Origin: Litsea cubeba
Taxonomy: Eukaryota > Streptophyta > Magnoliopsida > Laurales > Lauraceae
Length of the DNA stretch: 64,000 nt
Assembly (NCBI GenBank): GCA_012931725.1
Contig: CM022944.1
Span: forward strand, 69,333,578 to 69,397,577
Reading direction: 5' to 3'
The notes under the pieces were generated by a model. It made no database searches. It was given only the letters and a program-made list of their open reading frames with translations, and was not told the origin of the DNA. Of this stretch, positions 18,574 to 31,176 are shown piece after piece. Each line of letters starts with the position of its first letter. The stretch's first letter is position 1. The translations under genes were made by a program, and so were the position numbers.

Positions 18574-20371
18574 GACTAGTATCAAAGGGCTGGTTTTTAG
18601 GAAATAAAACACTATAGGAACCTTAAGACGTGTGGTGATGAATCATTAGATTTGTTATCTTGTTTTGACTAGATGTCGTTCTATCGATTTCATATTTGTT
18701 TTCGTTTTGTCGATTCGGATTTGTTTTTCTTCTAGGGGGAGACTCTCCTTGTCTCTTTCCTTTTGTTATTGCTAGGGGATTTGGGGGACCAAATTCTTTT
18801 CTAGTGGGGGAGGATTTAATGTCTCCGTACCCACATTTAGTGCCTTTTGCTTGTTTTTGCACCAGAGAGTCAGAGTTTTATGGTTTTAGCATGTGGATCT
18901 CGAAGGAGTTTGACAGAATTTAAGCTTTCGATGTCATCGATGGAGCTAGCGAAGGAAATTGTGAAGAGTTGTTAGTTAGCAAGGAATGTGAACAGCATAT
19001 TAAGATCCAATTTCAGTTGATCATGTACCGTCAGATTGTGTGTTAGACAAGTAAGTGCAAATTTTTGGATAAACTTGGATTATCTTCCTAAGTGAGAAGA
19101 CTCCAAGTTGGATAGGTGGGGACTTTTTGAGGTTCTAGATGATTTTCGATGGTACAACTCTAAGAAGATGTGAAAAGTTAGAGATTTCTCGCGTATTGGT
19201 GAACTTGTGATGGAGAATTGTTCGAGGAGGTTCAGCAATTGTGGCTATGGGGTGAAGTCGACTCAGCAGGATGCATCAGTGCGTGGTTAAAAGCATAGGA
19301 ATTCAGTTTTCGGCAGCAGTAGTGGAGAAAGTTGTATGCAGAATTGATTATTACCTGGTCACATGATAGAGTAGATTTTATGGATTTTAGCGACTTGTAG
19401 GACATCAATTTGGACAGAGTACATATACGAGATGAAGAATCATACCTATGGACAAGGTCAGTTGAAAGATCCAGAAAAGTATGGCACATGTGCATAACTT
19501 GAGGATGGTGAACCTGAAACAGAGGCAGAAGATTGAGCAACCAAGGTTTGATTAAAACAATTTTGATATTTAAATGCAGAGTTGTAACCGTTTGAGTGTG
19601 ATGAGTAGTAGACAAACATGTATAGTCGAGGACTGATCATGATGCAAAGGACCAATGGCAACAGGACGAAAGAGTCAGAGTAACAAAAACTTTTGGATAT
19701 TTTGGAGCCTGGGTAGAAGACCGGAAGACAGAGATAGATTTCGACAGAAGCACACCCCACGAAGTTAGGACATGTGGAGTAGCATGACAGTTAGAGTGCT
19801 AATAGGTTTGGTCAGAGATGGAAACCTACAGAGTTGTGAACCTGGTGATTTCAACAAACAGACGGAGACAACAGAAGTGTACTGAGGACTGGATGACATT
19901 ACCTAAAGTAAGACACATCTAGTAGTACTCAGCGTCACCAAATTTTCTATAGCCAAGAGTAGATAGAAGAATGAGACAATATTCCGAAGAATTAGTAAAA
20001 CATGTAATGGAATTCCAAGACTGAGAGAGACAGGGTGACAGTACATCAGGATGAGTCAGAACTTTCATTCTCTTGGACAGACATTGATGGACAAGAGTAG
20101 CATATTCGAGATCGTGTTAGAACATCTGAAGGGTGTTGGAGGTTTGATGGAAGGTTCTTCAAATATTGAATGTGTCAGAGGAGCAAATTACCAAGTGAGG
20201 TTTGGACAGTTTGAGATCTTCAACCAAAATCAGAAAGTTTGACGGGGATAGTGCAGTTATACAGGAGCAGTGCAGGTCATCAGTGTATATGACAATTGTC
20301 AGTTGGTAAAACTCCAAAGAGATGTTCAGAGTTAGAGATTTCTAGAATTTGATGAGTTTTGTCAGAGAATT
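18574..20371 (+). mobile_element. Internal region of element A, copy 2
   Basis: It is a near-identical repeat of 3303-5113, beginning at the exact first base after the A LTR in copy 1, but with Tat pol rather than an LTR to its left. It is 13 bases shorter than copy 1. The differences are mainly small deletions. Non-coding. Confidence 0.85.
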
Positions 20372-22948
20372 TGATGGACCGCGCCCCAATGCTCGAGTTC
20401 CTACCGAGGTCGGCGGACGTGGGAGTCCGTTTGGTTCCGACCTCTTCGTAACCGGGGGGGCAGGGGCGTGCATCAACATTTCTTTTTTTGTGTGGGTGTG
20501 CCAGATTTTCTATTTTTACTTGGAATTACAAGTGGTGATCCGGAGATCAACCTTCGCAAGTAAAAAGGAAATCAACTTCTTTCAAGTTTTCCATTGCACA
20601 TATATTTAAGAAAAGAGCATTTTTTTGCCTGTGTTTGTGTGAAAGGCGTTTTTTTGGCATTTATCCGATTTTGGCGTTTATAGCCGATTTTTGGCGTTTA
20701 TAGCCGATTTACAATCCTTATCAATAATGAAAGACAAGAATTGTGATTTTGTCTCTTTGAAAAAATACAAACTACAATGAAAGCAAGAAAAGGAGGATCT
20801 AACTTCTCAGGAGATTGTGGGGACCCGTTTAGATTGACGGTCGCAAGCCATATGTGGGCTTCGCCATCATCCATGCAGATGAGAACAGAGGATGCTATTG
20901 ATTCGCTTGGCTTGGCTATAACCTCGGGTTTTTAGAGGACAAAGACCAAAAGGAGGTCCTATGTCCAATAAAAAGCCGAGTAGACGGGCTGAAAAGCCAT
21001 ATCTAAGCCATTGGAGGCAGGAGGAGAAGGCAAGGACCTTGGGGGGGTACCCCCCAAGGGACTTTTGTCACCTTGTTGCGGTGGCCGTGTGTAGAACTTC
21101 CGCAGAGTTTTCTCTCTTTTCCTTTCTCTGGATTTCTGTGCTTCTGTCTGTGTGTGTTTGTGCTTTTTTTCTGATGCTCTGTGACTATCCTTTCTTCTTG
21201 GAGAGCTCTCCTATTTATAGGCTTTTAGGTAGCCTTTTAGGTGGGTTTATGGCTTTTATTGTCATTAAGCCGCATAATGGGAGGAGTTACAAAATTGAAT
21301 TGTTTATTTTGTAACTCCTTTTTCTTGGCTTCTGATTGGCCGGAGGAGATTGAGGGCATTTAATCGCCTTTAATCGCCATGATGGGAGGAGTTTCATGGG
21401 TTAAATGCCATGAATCTCTTGACTTGTAACTCCCGAATGCTTGCTTCTGATTGGGCCGTCCAAAGAAATGGATTAATGACTGTAATAAAGTTAGTCAATT
21501 AATCGCATTAAGTGGTCGCCGAGCAGCTGAAGAGTCGCGGGCCGTGCCACGTCTTTTGGGATTCTTCTGTCGATGATCATCGATGGATCTTCATGTAGAT
21601 CGACATCAGATGTAATTTCAGGTGTTTGTTGCCAACAGCGGGTCGGTGCCATCTGTCCTGTCGATTTCTCGATCGGTCGGGTAGAAAGCACACTTTTTTG
21701 GTTGACCGGGTGGCGATCAATATTGTTTTCGATACTCTTGATGATTGACCCGTGTTTTGGACGGATGTCAGAGGACTTGGTGTCTCGAAAGCATGAATTT
21801 TGGAAAGTACCAGAGGCCTGGGCTCTTCGAATCAGCGAAAAAAACGGCGAAAACCGGGGTTTCCGGGGCCTTCCCGGCGACCCCGGGTTCCAAGGTCGCC
21901 GGCGACCTGGCCCAGGGTCGCAGGGGTCTGCGACCCTGGGGGGTTTTCCCTGTCCCGTTTTGTGTCCGTTTTTGCGTGTTTTTCGATTCTTTTTTCTCCT
22001 GTACTTTTCCTTGACATTCTGACCATTTATTGGCCTAATTTCTTTGTAGGAAACCTGATGAGAATCCTTGCATTTTATTTTGCAAAGTTTCCAATTTCCT
22101 GAGAAAGCCGAAGACTTTGTCGCGCAGAGCTGCCGATTTTCCGTCAGAAGCTGAAACTGGGTCAAACGATGTCGGAATGACCTGAAATTTGGTGTGAAGC
22201 CTGCTGAGCAATAAATAAGACCACCATAGGCTTTTGTTTGAGTTTTGAAGCCGTTTGGGGTCCTATCACCAGTAGACTTGCTTTTTGTCGCGATGAGATG
22301 TCGCGGTTTGATGTGCGGTCAACCGATGTCCGATTGACTTGAAATTTGACAGGGAACCTATTGGAGTCATTTTAAGATGATCCATAGGCTCTGTCTTGGA
22401 AACCATGGATCCGGAGAGCTTTGCCGCCGAGAGGCCTCATTTGGCTTCCGAGCGTCAAACTATGGTCAAATGTTGTGGAAATGACCTGAAATTTGACGTG
22501 TAGCCCTTTAAAGCATTTTGAAGCCGTCCATGTGCTCTATCTGATGAGTAATGGCCTCGGTGGTTCTCGCCGAGAGGCTTGATTTAGCTGTTCGAGGGTT
22601 GATGTAGGGTCAAACGTTGTCGGTTTGACTCGGAACTTGACGTGGAGCCTTTTGGAAGTATTTTGAGACTATCCATCGGCCCTGATCGAAGATTTGGTGT
22701 CTCCGATGCTTTTGCCGCCGAGAGCTCCTTTTCGGCTGTCTGAGAAGCGAAGTTAGGCCAAATGATTTTGAAATGGCCCGAAACTTCTTGTGTACTCCTC
22801 TTTTGGCTGTCTTGAAGAATCTTGCAGTTTTTGTTTGATTCTGACAAGATTTGATTTTTGGAAGCAGCATTGCCTATTTATGGCAGGTTGCGACTTCATG
22901 TAGCTCTTTGGATCTTGAAGAGGCAAAGTGACATTTTTGGTGTCAACA
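20372..22948 (-). mobile_element. Tat LTR, copy 2
   Basis: This repeats 5114-7715 with the same termini, TATA box, palindromes and PPT after 22948. It is 25 bp shorter, mostly through homopolymer and single-base losses. These are not the two LTRs of one insertion: both belong to the same end of a duplicated block. Confidence 0.85.
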
Positions 22949-23168
22949 AATGCCCCCTCGAGGTACAGCGACGAGTTGCTTAACTTTTGTAGTCGATGTG
23001 CCTCGAAGAGATTTTCGAAGGAGAGCCTGTGACTTGACCAAGAGTCTTTGAGCAGTCTTTCTTTTTGGTATTTGTAGCCTTTTGAGCTTCCAGGGGAATT
23101 TTATGGTAGTGAAAGGGATCACGTACCATCTCGAGGCAAAGTTTTGAAGATGACATCAGGGATGTGGA

Positions 23169-23400
23169 TTTGGTTTTGACCTTGTGACCTAACAGGCTAT
23201 ATGTGGCAGGTTAGGGGGTCGGGTTTGGTTTTGATCGTGTGACCCAACAAGCTGTATGTGGAATGTTGGGGGATCAATTTTGGTTTTGATCTTGTGACCT
23301 AACAGGCTGTATGTGGCAAGTTAGGGGATCAGGTTTTGGTTTTTGGTTTTGGTCTTGTGACCTAACAGGCTGTATGTGGCAAGTTAGGGGACCAGGATTT
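23169..23400 (+). promoter_or_regulatory. PMD upstream dyad array, copy 2
   Basis: The four CCTAAC/CCCAAC...GTTAGG/GTTGGG units of copy 1 are all kept, including the paired change in the second unit. They precede the TATA box at 23970-23977. Confidence 0.65.
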
Positions 23401-24096
23401 GGTTTGATTTTTGTGGAATGTCAATTTCAAGATTTTGGCTCAATTTGGTAGATGAGGCTGGATGGTTTGATTTTGGAAGCTCATGGGGCTTGGAATTTTC
23501 TTTGTATGGTCCAATCAACTCAAAAGAGGCATGGAACCATTTTTGTATGCTCTTGGTAAGAGGGATTTCTCTTTGACTAAAAGCCCAAAATTTTTTTTTT
23601 TTTGTGTGTGCCTAGGTGGTCAAACCTGGCTCATATGGGCCAACCCATGGGACCTTAAGCTTTTGAAATGGCTTAGATCTCATATGGTGTCATTTTTGTA
23701 AAGAATATCCAAAAATATTCATTTGGATAGAGAATATCTAAGAATATCTTTACTTGGAGAGAATCTCTCATGATCCCTTTATTTTGGGATAGGATATCTC
23801 AAGATATCTTTCTTTTGGGAAAGAATCCGTCATCGATTTCTTTTTGGGAGAAAATCCTTCAAGATATCTTTCTTTTGGGAAAGAATCTTTCTAATCTCTT
23901 TCTTTTGGTAAGGTTACTAATTAGTAACACTTACCTCTTTCTTCTTTCCTTCTTTGGTTTGCTCTCCTCTATAAAAGCAAGGAGAAGGTTGGATCTCTTG
24001 CTCTTATTACTTTCTTTGCAATAATCTCAAGAGGGCTTCAAGACCAAGAGTTCTTCTTCTTCAAGATCTTCAAGACTTTCTTCTTCTTCTCCATCA

Positions 24097-27000
24097 ATGG
24101 CTTCAAGTAAGTTCTCCTTTTTTTTTCAAGAAAACTCCATTGTAGGAAAAATAAAGTTCTTTTTTTTTTTTTTCTTTTTCTTTCTTTCTTTTTTTTTTTT
24201 CCACGTGTTTGCCCCCTTTTTTTTCACACGGGTTTTTTTTTTGCTTTCTTTTCTTTTCTTTTTTTTCATGTTTTTTTTTGTGGGCCGTACGGACAGATCC
24301 GTACGGATCTGGCCGTACGGCACGTGGCCTGTGGGCCAGCCCCTTTATTTTTTTTCTTTCCCTCCCCTTTTTTTGAGAAAGTTTCTTTTCTTTTTTTTTT
24401 GTTTTCTTTCTCTTTTTTTTTGAGAAAGTTTCTTTTCTTTTTTTTTTGCTTTCTCTTTTTTTTTTGAGAAAGTTTCTTTCTTTTTTTTTGTTTTCTTTCT
24501 CTTTTTTTTTGGCAAACCTAGATGTTCATGCATGCCTTTAATTTGTAAATTAAATTTGTAGCATGATGTGATAGCATACCTGAAAGTTTTCGCAAATTGG
24601 GAATTTGGAGCTCGCAGTGATGTTGAGCCCTTCCTGATTTTGGGAGACTTTGAGGTTTCGAAAGTTTGGAGTTTCGGAGCTCGCAGCGATGTTGAGCCCA
24701 TCTTCAAGCTTTCTATTTCTTTCGGGATAGTTCCTTTTCTTCGGAATTGCCCCGTCATCATGTCAAAATTTCGCCAGATTTTTTTTTAGCGAGATTCTGT
24801 CATTTTGATGTTTGATCTTTTTCTTTTCCATCCTTTTCAGGTGGTTCCTCCAGAGCGAACAAGGGTAAAGAGCCTGCTACAAGCGTACCTCGTCGATCTT
24901 CTAGATCTTCTAATCCGGCCGTTCAGCAGGCTTTTGAGAAGGTCCAGTATGTTGAGAGAAATTGGAAGAGTGCGACTCCCTCAACAGAGATGAGATGGGC
25001 AGCGACTGATCGCTCTCAAGGGAGAGGAATTCTATAAGATCATGGTAAGCAGTCGTCCATGGGTGATGGAAGATCAGAGCGTTTTGCCCAAGCCTACCTT
25101 CTTCTTTGGTGATGCAGTCCCTGATGACATGACATACCAGAGGAGATGTTTTCAGTTTTCTTTCACAGCAGATGGTGAGAAGAAGACTGTTGCTACCCGG
25201 TCGACGTTTGATCGCACCGTCTCGATTCTGAGCCTTGCCCCCACGTGCCCTAAGAGGGAAGATCCTCCAAGTTGGGTGAGAAGGACAAATGTAATCAAGA
25301 CCGGGGTTTTTGTTGGCGGTTCTCCTGGATATACGGAGAGGTCGCCTGTTGACATGGACCTGTTGATGCCATCCAGCGGCTACCAGGGCTCTGATTATCC
25401 GTCGGTCGATTTGAGACCGGTGGGCCTTGGTATTTTCAGTGGTGACGGCAGCAATTGGATCAAGCCTTTTCGACTTCGAGGTCCGTTTCAATGCTGACTC
25501 CGATGGAAGTCGTGGACTGATCGCGTCCTGCTGATTGGTGGCGCCGTTTTGAAGGAAGCCGGGATTTTTGATGCGGTCCGCGCCTTTAGGGAGACCGTGA
25601 TCTTTTCCGACGAGGCCTTCATGGCTATGCTGGAGTCATTCCTCCCACAAACCAATACCTTCGTTGTGACGAATGGTGAGATTGGTTTTTCTTTGAAGGA
25701 GCTGAGCCATTACTGGATTGCCCATCCTCGGCAAACTCTATGAGGAGTTTATGCCGATTGACAGCGTCCTCGAGGGGCAGTCTGAGGAGTTCAGGCTTTA
25801 TACTTTCAGCTCGTCGCCTTCTATGATTTTTTGAAGGAGAAGGGGGTTTGAAAGTTAGATCCAGCAGTTGGAAGAGTTTTAGCTCTTCATTCCCCAACTT
25901 TTTTCATAGCAGGGAGTCTTCTGATAGCGTGACCCAAGAAGCCGGAGCTCAGGATCCAAGTTCAAAGAAGATCTTGGCCATGCAAGAAGAGTTGAGAGAT
26001 TTCTGTGCAAGTACAAACGCCATATGTCCTGACATTGCACTGCGGAGAGATCTCGCTGTTTACCTCACTTATTGGCTTGGTGAGGCTGTTTTTGCTGGAG
26101 GAGATGGAACGCACATCAGGCCGCATTGTATTTTTCCGGCTTGTCAGATGGCGTTTGGAGAGCAGCTTGCTTTGGTGCCAGCTCTTTACTCCTACTTGTG
26201 TACCGAACTGCAGGCTGCTGCTTTTTTGGTTCGGCTTGGGCTTCCCATGAATAGGGTATTTTCAGCCCATATCTTTTATTCGTGGTATGTATACCACTGT
26301 CCTGGCTTCCATCGGCTGGGTGCTGCACAGGATGATGATCCTCTGATTGATTCGACTGGCTAAGGGCAAAGCCGTTTCCGAATCACTTTTGTTTGCCCGC
26401 ATGAGGATCCGACGGTTCAGGGACGTCGAGATGGGGCAGTCTTCAGTGAAGCTTTCTCCGGAGTTGCGGAAGAAGGCTTTTGATTTTGGTGCCTCCCGAG
26501 ACTCTACCAGGGCGGGGTCGGGAAGGCATTATTCCTTGACAAATGCAGAGAGAGAGTGGCTTTTCAGCATACGTGTCGGCACAATGGTGTACCGCAGACA
26601 TCTTTTCGTCGACATCCAGCCGTATGTACCTTCTCGCTTTGCTTTGCAGCTGGGCTTTTCTCAAGGCGTTGTTGGAGCGCCTTCAAGCATGGTGAAGCGC
26701 TTTGGAGGCTTACAGGACGGGAGAAATGCATGGGCTTTCTATAGTGCTGAAGACACTACAGCCATGATTTCTTATCCTGTGTTGCTGACTTCCCGGACTG
26801 CCGGCTTTGCGAAGTGGTTCGCGAGAGCTTTTCGGCATATCGGGGGCTTTCCAAGAAGGAGCTTGATGTGAAGCTGGCATCTGGAAAGGGCCTTGGAAAG
26901 TCGGATGGCATCCGGCGAGAGGAAGTTTGGGCCTTCCTTTCTGGAGAGAAGCACAAGATAGGCTTTCTCGGTGACCAGGGCGTCATTGGTTCTGAAGCTG

Positions 27001-28739
27001 TTCGAGAAATACCTGATGAGGCTTTGGAGCAGCTAGAACAGGAGGAAGCCGAACTTGGCACTTGGATGCAAGCGGCACAGAGGCAAGCTTCCGTGGAGTC
27101 TACTGGCAAGAGCAGACCATCCAGTGAGGAGTCAAGTGGGAAACCTGACTCTGGAGCGGGGCAGGTTCTTCTAAGAAGCGAACCCGCCGGAGTAAGAGGG
27201 GGAGGAGTCATCATCGCAGCAAGGGGCAGCATGAGGACTCTCCTGACTTGGAAGTTCCTCTTACTATCAATGAGGACGTGCCAGTGGATGCTGACGAGCC
27301 TCCAGAGAAGAGAAGCCGAGAAGAAGAGACCGTCGGTGAAGGTATGATTCTTCATTTTTCTCTTTCCATTTCTTTTCATGGGATTTTTTCCATGTTATGA
27401 TTTGCTTCTTGTTTCTGTTTTTCTTCTTCTTTTTTTTTTTAGCAGAGGAAGACTTGGTGATGCCTGAGGTCCCAACCGATGAGGTGGTGATGGATCCTGT
27501 TGAGGCACCTGAAGAAGAACCGAGGGACTCTGGAGTAATCCAGAATCTCCAATTGGTACGACTTCTTTTGCTCTTTTTTTTTGAGTTTGTGACTCGGTTT
27601 GCTAACACTTTTTTTTTTGTCAGCTGACTTGCCACAGGGTTCTGATGACTTTGAACCATCGATGGACGCAAATGTTGATGATGCTTCGATGAGTTCATGG
27701 AGGAAGAAAGTGTTCCGCCAGTCGTCGAAGAAGGTATTTTGTAGTTATAACCTGATAATGATTTTCAAACAGGGTCATATTCATACCTTTTTGTGTTTCC
27801 TTTGCAGGTTTTGAAGTGGCAGAGGAGGATCCGTCGTTTCCAGAGCAAGGGATGCCAGAGGTTAATCCAGAGGTAGAGACTCCTGGGACCAGTTCTGACA
27901 ATGTTGAGGAGATTCCTCGCGCTGAGATTCCTTCCCGAGCAGGAGCAGCTTCAACTGGAAAGAGTTCTTTTGTTACTTTTCAACAGATGATGACATGAGC
28001 AGCCGACCAACGGAGTTGGGCGAATCTTCAGCTGGGCCATCTCTTCTTTTTGCGAAGAAGGTGGTGGTGCGAGTTCTGAGCTCTTGGATTGAGACTCTCT
28101 TTTCTGGGCACTTGGAAGCCGGATTTAGCATGATCCAGCATGTGCGTGAGATTCTCGGTGATGCTGAAGAAGCTGGTCTGGATGTCACATATGCCAGGGC
28201 GATCGTTAATAGGATCATTGAGCTGGGTGACAAGTGGTTTGAGACCATGGGTTTTCCTGACGATCAGTTCTTCAAGGAGATGTTCTTGGACCCTGCGGAT
28301 AAGGCTCAATCTGACCTGGATGAGGCTACAGAAAGCAAGAAGCAGGCAGTCCGAGAGAGGAACTTAGAAGAGATAACCATCATTAGGCTGACACATGACC
28401 TTAACATCCTTGATAGGGAGGTCGATGAGGCCAGGAAACGTCTTGAGCATCTGCAGGCACAAGTCGCTGCCAAGTGGACTGAAATAAAGAGGCTCGTGAA
28501 AGGGAGACTGCTCTGATTCACCGAGTTGCGGATGCCAATCGAGTTCTCAAAAGGAAGTCTGATGAGGACAAACAATGGAAAACCGCTCGAGGAAGCTTCC
28601 CAGTGCAGAAGAAGGGTTACAGCCCACCCCAGCATCTCATGGCAGGTTCCTGAAGAAGCGTGCCTTGGAATCCTTGACGGATGAGGCCAAAAGCTTGCTT
28701 AAGGAGCTGAACTCTTGGCTGGAGACCATTTTTGATTGA
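24097..28739 (+). pseudogene. PMD-domain gene, copy 2 (frameshifted)
   Basis: It has the same five-exon layout as copy 1, and the codon that is TAG in copy 1 is TGG here (25273-25275). Comparing exons by eye I count about fifteen small indels, thirteen of them losses. They lie near 24961, 24996, 25481 (gain), 25501, 25707, 25797, 25845, 26347 (gain), 26824, 27152, 27537, 27685, 27978, 28487 and 28592. There are few substitutions. Splice sites, the TATA box and the stop codon are preserved. The pattern is unusual for natural decay and may partly be consensus error in long-read assembly. Confidence 0.8.
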
Positions 28740-28887
28740 GCTCCTGTATTATTTTTTTACAGAAACCATCTTCTTCTTTTTTTTTTTTTTTTGGTACCAC
28801 TTGTATTTTTTTGGTACTTTTTTTGTAGTGCTTGTGAACACTTTTTTTTTTTGGTACCACATTTTTTTGGTACTCTTTTTTTTGTTA

Positions 28888-30090
28888 TCCCTACGCTCAC
28901 TTGAATTTTTTGTGATAGTATTGCTTGGATGCTCTTTTTTTGTTATCCCTACGCTCACTTGAATCTTTTTGTGATAAAAGTAATTGCTAAATGGGATGCT
29001 CTTTTTTTTGTTATCCCTACGCTCACTTGAATCTTTTTGTGATAAAAGTAATTGCTAAATGGGATGCTCTTTTTTTGTTATCCCTACGCTCACTTGAATC
29101 TTTTGTGATAAAAGTAATTGCTAAATGGGATTTGATCAAAAGGTTGTCATTTTGTGAAAATCTTTTGTCAAGTAATTGTTTTGGCATGAAAGCCAGGTTT
29201 TTGTTTGTGGCATGGAAGCCAATTTTGGCATGAGAGCCAGCTTTTCTTGTGGCATTGATAGCCGAGTTTTTTTTTTGTGGCATCTATAGCCAGTTTTTTT
29301 GGTGGCATTGATAGCCGGTTTTTTGTGGCATCTATAGCCGGTTTTTGGTGGCATTGATAGCCTGTTTTGTTTTGGTGGCATTGATAGCCGTTTTGTTTTT
29401 TTTTTTTGAAATCCAAGTTTTTTGTTTGTGGCATTGATAGCCGGTTTTGTTTTGGTGGCATTGATAGCCGGTTTGTGGCATTTATAGCCTTTTGATGGCA
29501 TTATAGCCGGTTTGTGGCATTTATAGCCTGTTTTGATGGCATTTATAGCCGGTTTGGTTTTCAAAAAATGCAAGTATCGACTAAAAGTCGCCTCCCTGCT
29601 GAATGTTCTTGCAAGTATCGATGGAATGTCGCATCCTTGCTCATTCGGTTGCGAGTATCGATGGAATGTCGCATCCTCGCGGATTTGGGTGCAAGTATCG
29701 ATGGAATGTCGCATCCTTGCTTTTCAAAAATTTTGGTTTTGCGGGTACTGACTTGATGTCGTTTCCCCACGATTTTGAAATTTGTGGTTTTCTCGAACCT
29801 TTGGGTTATGGATATCAACTGAAATGTTGCGTCTCCAGTTTTTTAGGTTTTTTCGAACCTTTGGGTTATGGATATCAACTGAAATGTTGCGTCTCCACAG
29901 TTTTTTAGGTTTTTTCGAACCTTTGAAATTTGGGTTGTGGATATCAACTGAAATGTTGCATCTCCACAGTTTTGGATTTTGCAAGTACCGACGAAATGTC
30001 GCTTCCCTGCGATTTTGGAAGTGTCGAACGTGGTTCGCTTGCTTCCGATTTGTGCGAGTATCGACTAAGCGTCGCTTCCTCGCGGTTTTT
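28888..30090. repeat. Repeat arrays 3' of PMD, copy 2
   Basis: Same order as copy 1: four ~60-69-bp TCCCTACGCTCACTTG units (28888-29130), the GGC...GCC minisatellite (29183-29560), then TCG-dyad and 'ggttatggatatcaact' units (29570-30085). Several units have lost one or more bases relative to copy 1. Confidence 0.8.
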
Positions 30091-30444
30091 GAAAAACCTT
30101 TTTTTGTTTAAAGACACGAGGGTCATAAGTTTTGATCTAAAACCATTTTGGCGGTAAAAGGCAGGGTGGACTAGGGTGGAAATCCCTGAATCCGGATTTT
30201 GTTTCAAACCATGAATTTTGGGTTCAAGGGTTGAAAATTTTGGTCAAGTTAGGGAAAGGTTCCTAAACTTGGATATATATATATTTTTTTTTTGAACAAT
30301 GAAACGATGAAAGTAAGCATTGTTTTAGATTTCTAGAAATTTCAACATTTGATATGAAAATTCTAAAAAGTGGGTTTAGCGAGCGTGTACCTGGAAACCG
30401 GTTTTGGCCGTACAGGCATTGCTCTTACCCAGTTGGGTAAGTCT

Positions 30445-31175
30445 TCAAGGGTAGTACCGCTTTAAGAACTTGCCGTTGATGGGCAGCATACATCTGTCAC
30501 CTTCCATGTTTAGGAGTGCGTATGCGCCGTTGGAGAAAACCTTGTCGATGACGTAGGGTCCCTCCCATTTTGGCTCAAATTTGCCTTTGGACTTGTGAGC
30601 GAAGACCATTGGTCTTTTTACCGCAAGAACCAAGTCACTCTTTTTGTAGGCGCGTTGCCTGACCTTTTTATCGAAAGATCCTGCCATACGTGCTTGGTAA
30701 AGTTCAATGCTTTGTTGAGCTTCGAGCCGTTCTCATCGAGATTGTCCAGCTCATGGAGTCGCAATTTGACATTGCTTTCTTGAGTCATGTCATTTTGCAA
30801 GGATACCCTCAAGGAAGGAATTTGTACTTCCAAGGGCACGACAGCTTCGCATCCATAGACCAAGGAGAATGGTGTGCTATGGGTTGGTCCTCGAACGGTG
30901 GTTCGATAGGCCCACAAAGCTTCGGACATTTTGTCGCTCCAGTCTTTTGTGACTAGAGACCATTTTTTTGAGGATTTTGCAGAGTGTCTTGTTGAAAGCT
31001 TCTGCTAACCCGTTTGCTGCCGGATTGTATGGAGTCGAAGGACAGCTTTGGATTTTGTATTTGTCGCATGATCCCGGAACTGTGGTCCGTTATCATGGAC
31101 GAATCTTTTGGGTATGCCGAAACGACAAATGATGTTGGTGCGTAGGAACTGAAGGACTGATGAGGTCTTCATTTC
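30445..31175 (-). pseudogene. Tat integrase C-terminal part, copy 2
   Basis: This matches copy 1 from the integrase tail up to 31175 and then stops in the core domain (around NEMKTSSVLQFL). Its tail reads in one frame to FLKRYYP and a stop, where copy 1 is shifted, but it shares the frameshift near LDEN. A short deletion near 31070 removes bases present in copy 1. The upstream two thirds of pol are missing. Confidence 0.8.
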
Positions 31176-31176
31176 G

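Noticed and set aside
5114..22948. Reading the two Tat LTRs as the LTR pair of one insertion
   Set aside because: Both are at the PMD side of pol with the same flanking A internal sequence, so they are duplicate copies of one 3' LTR.
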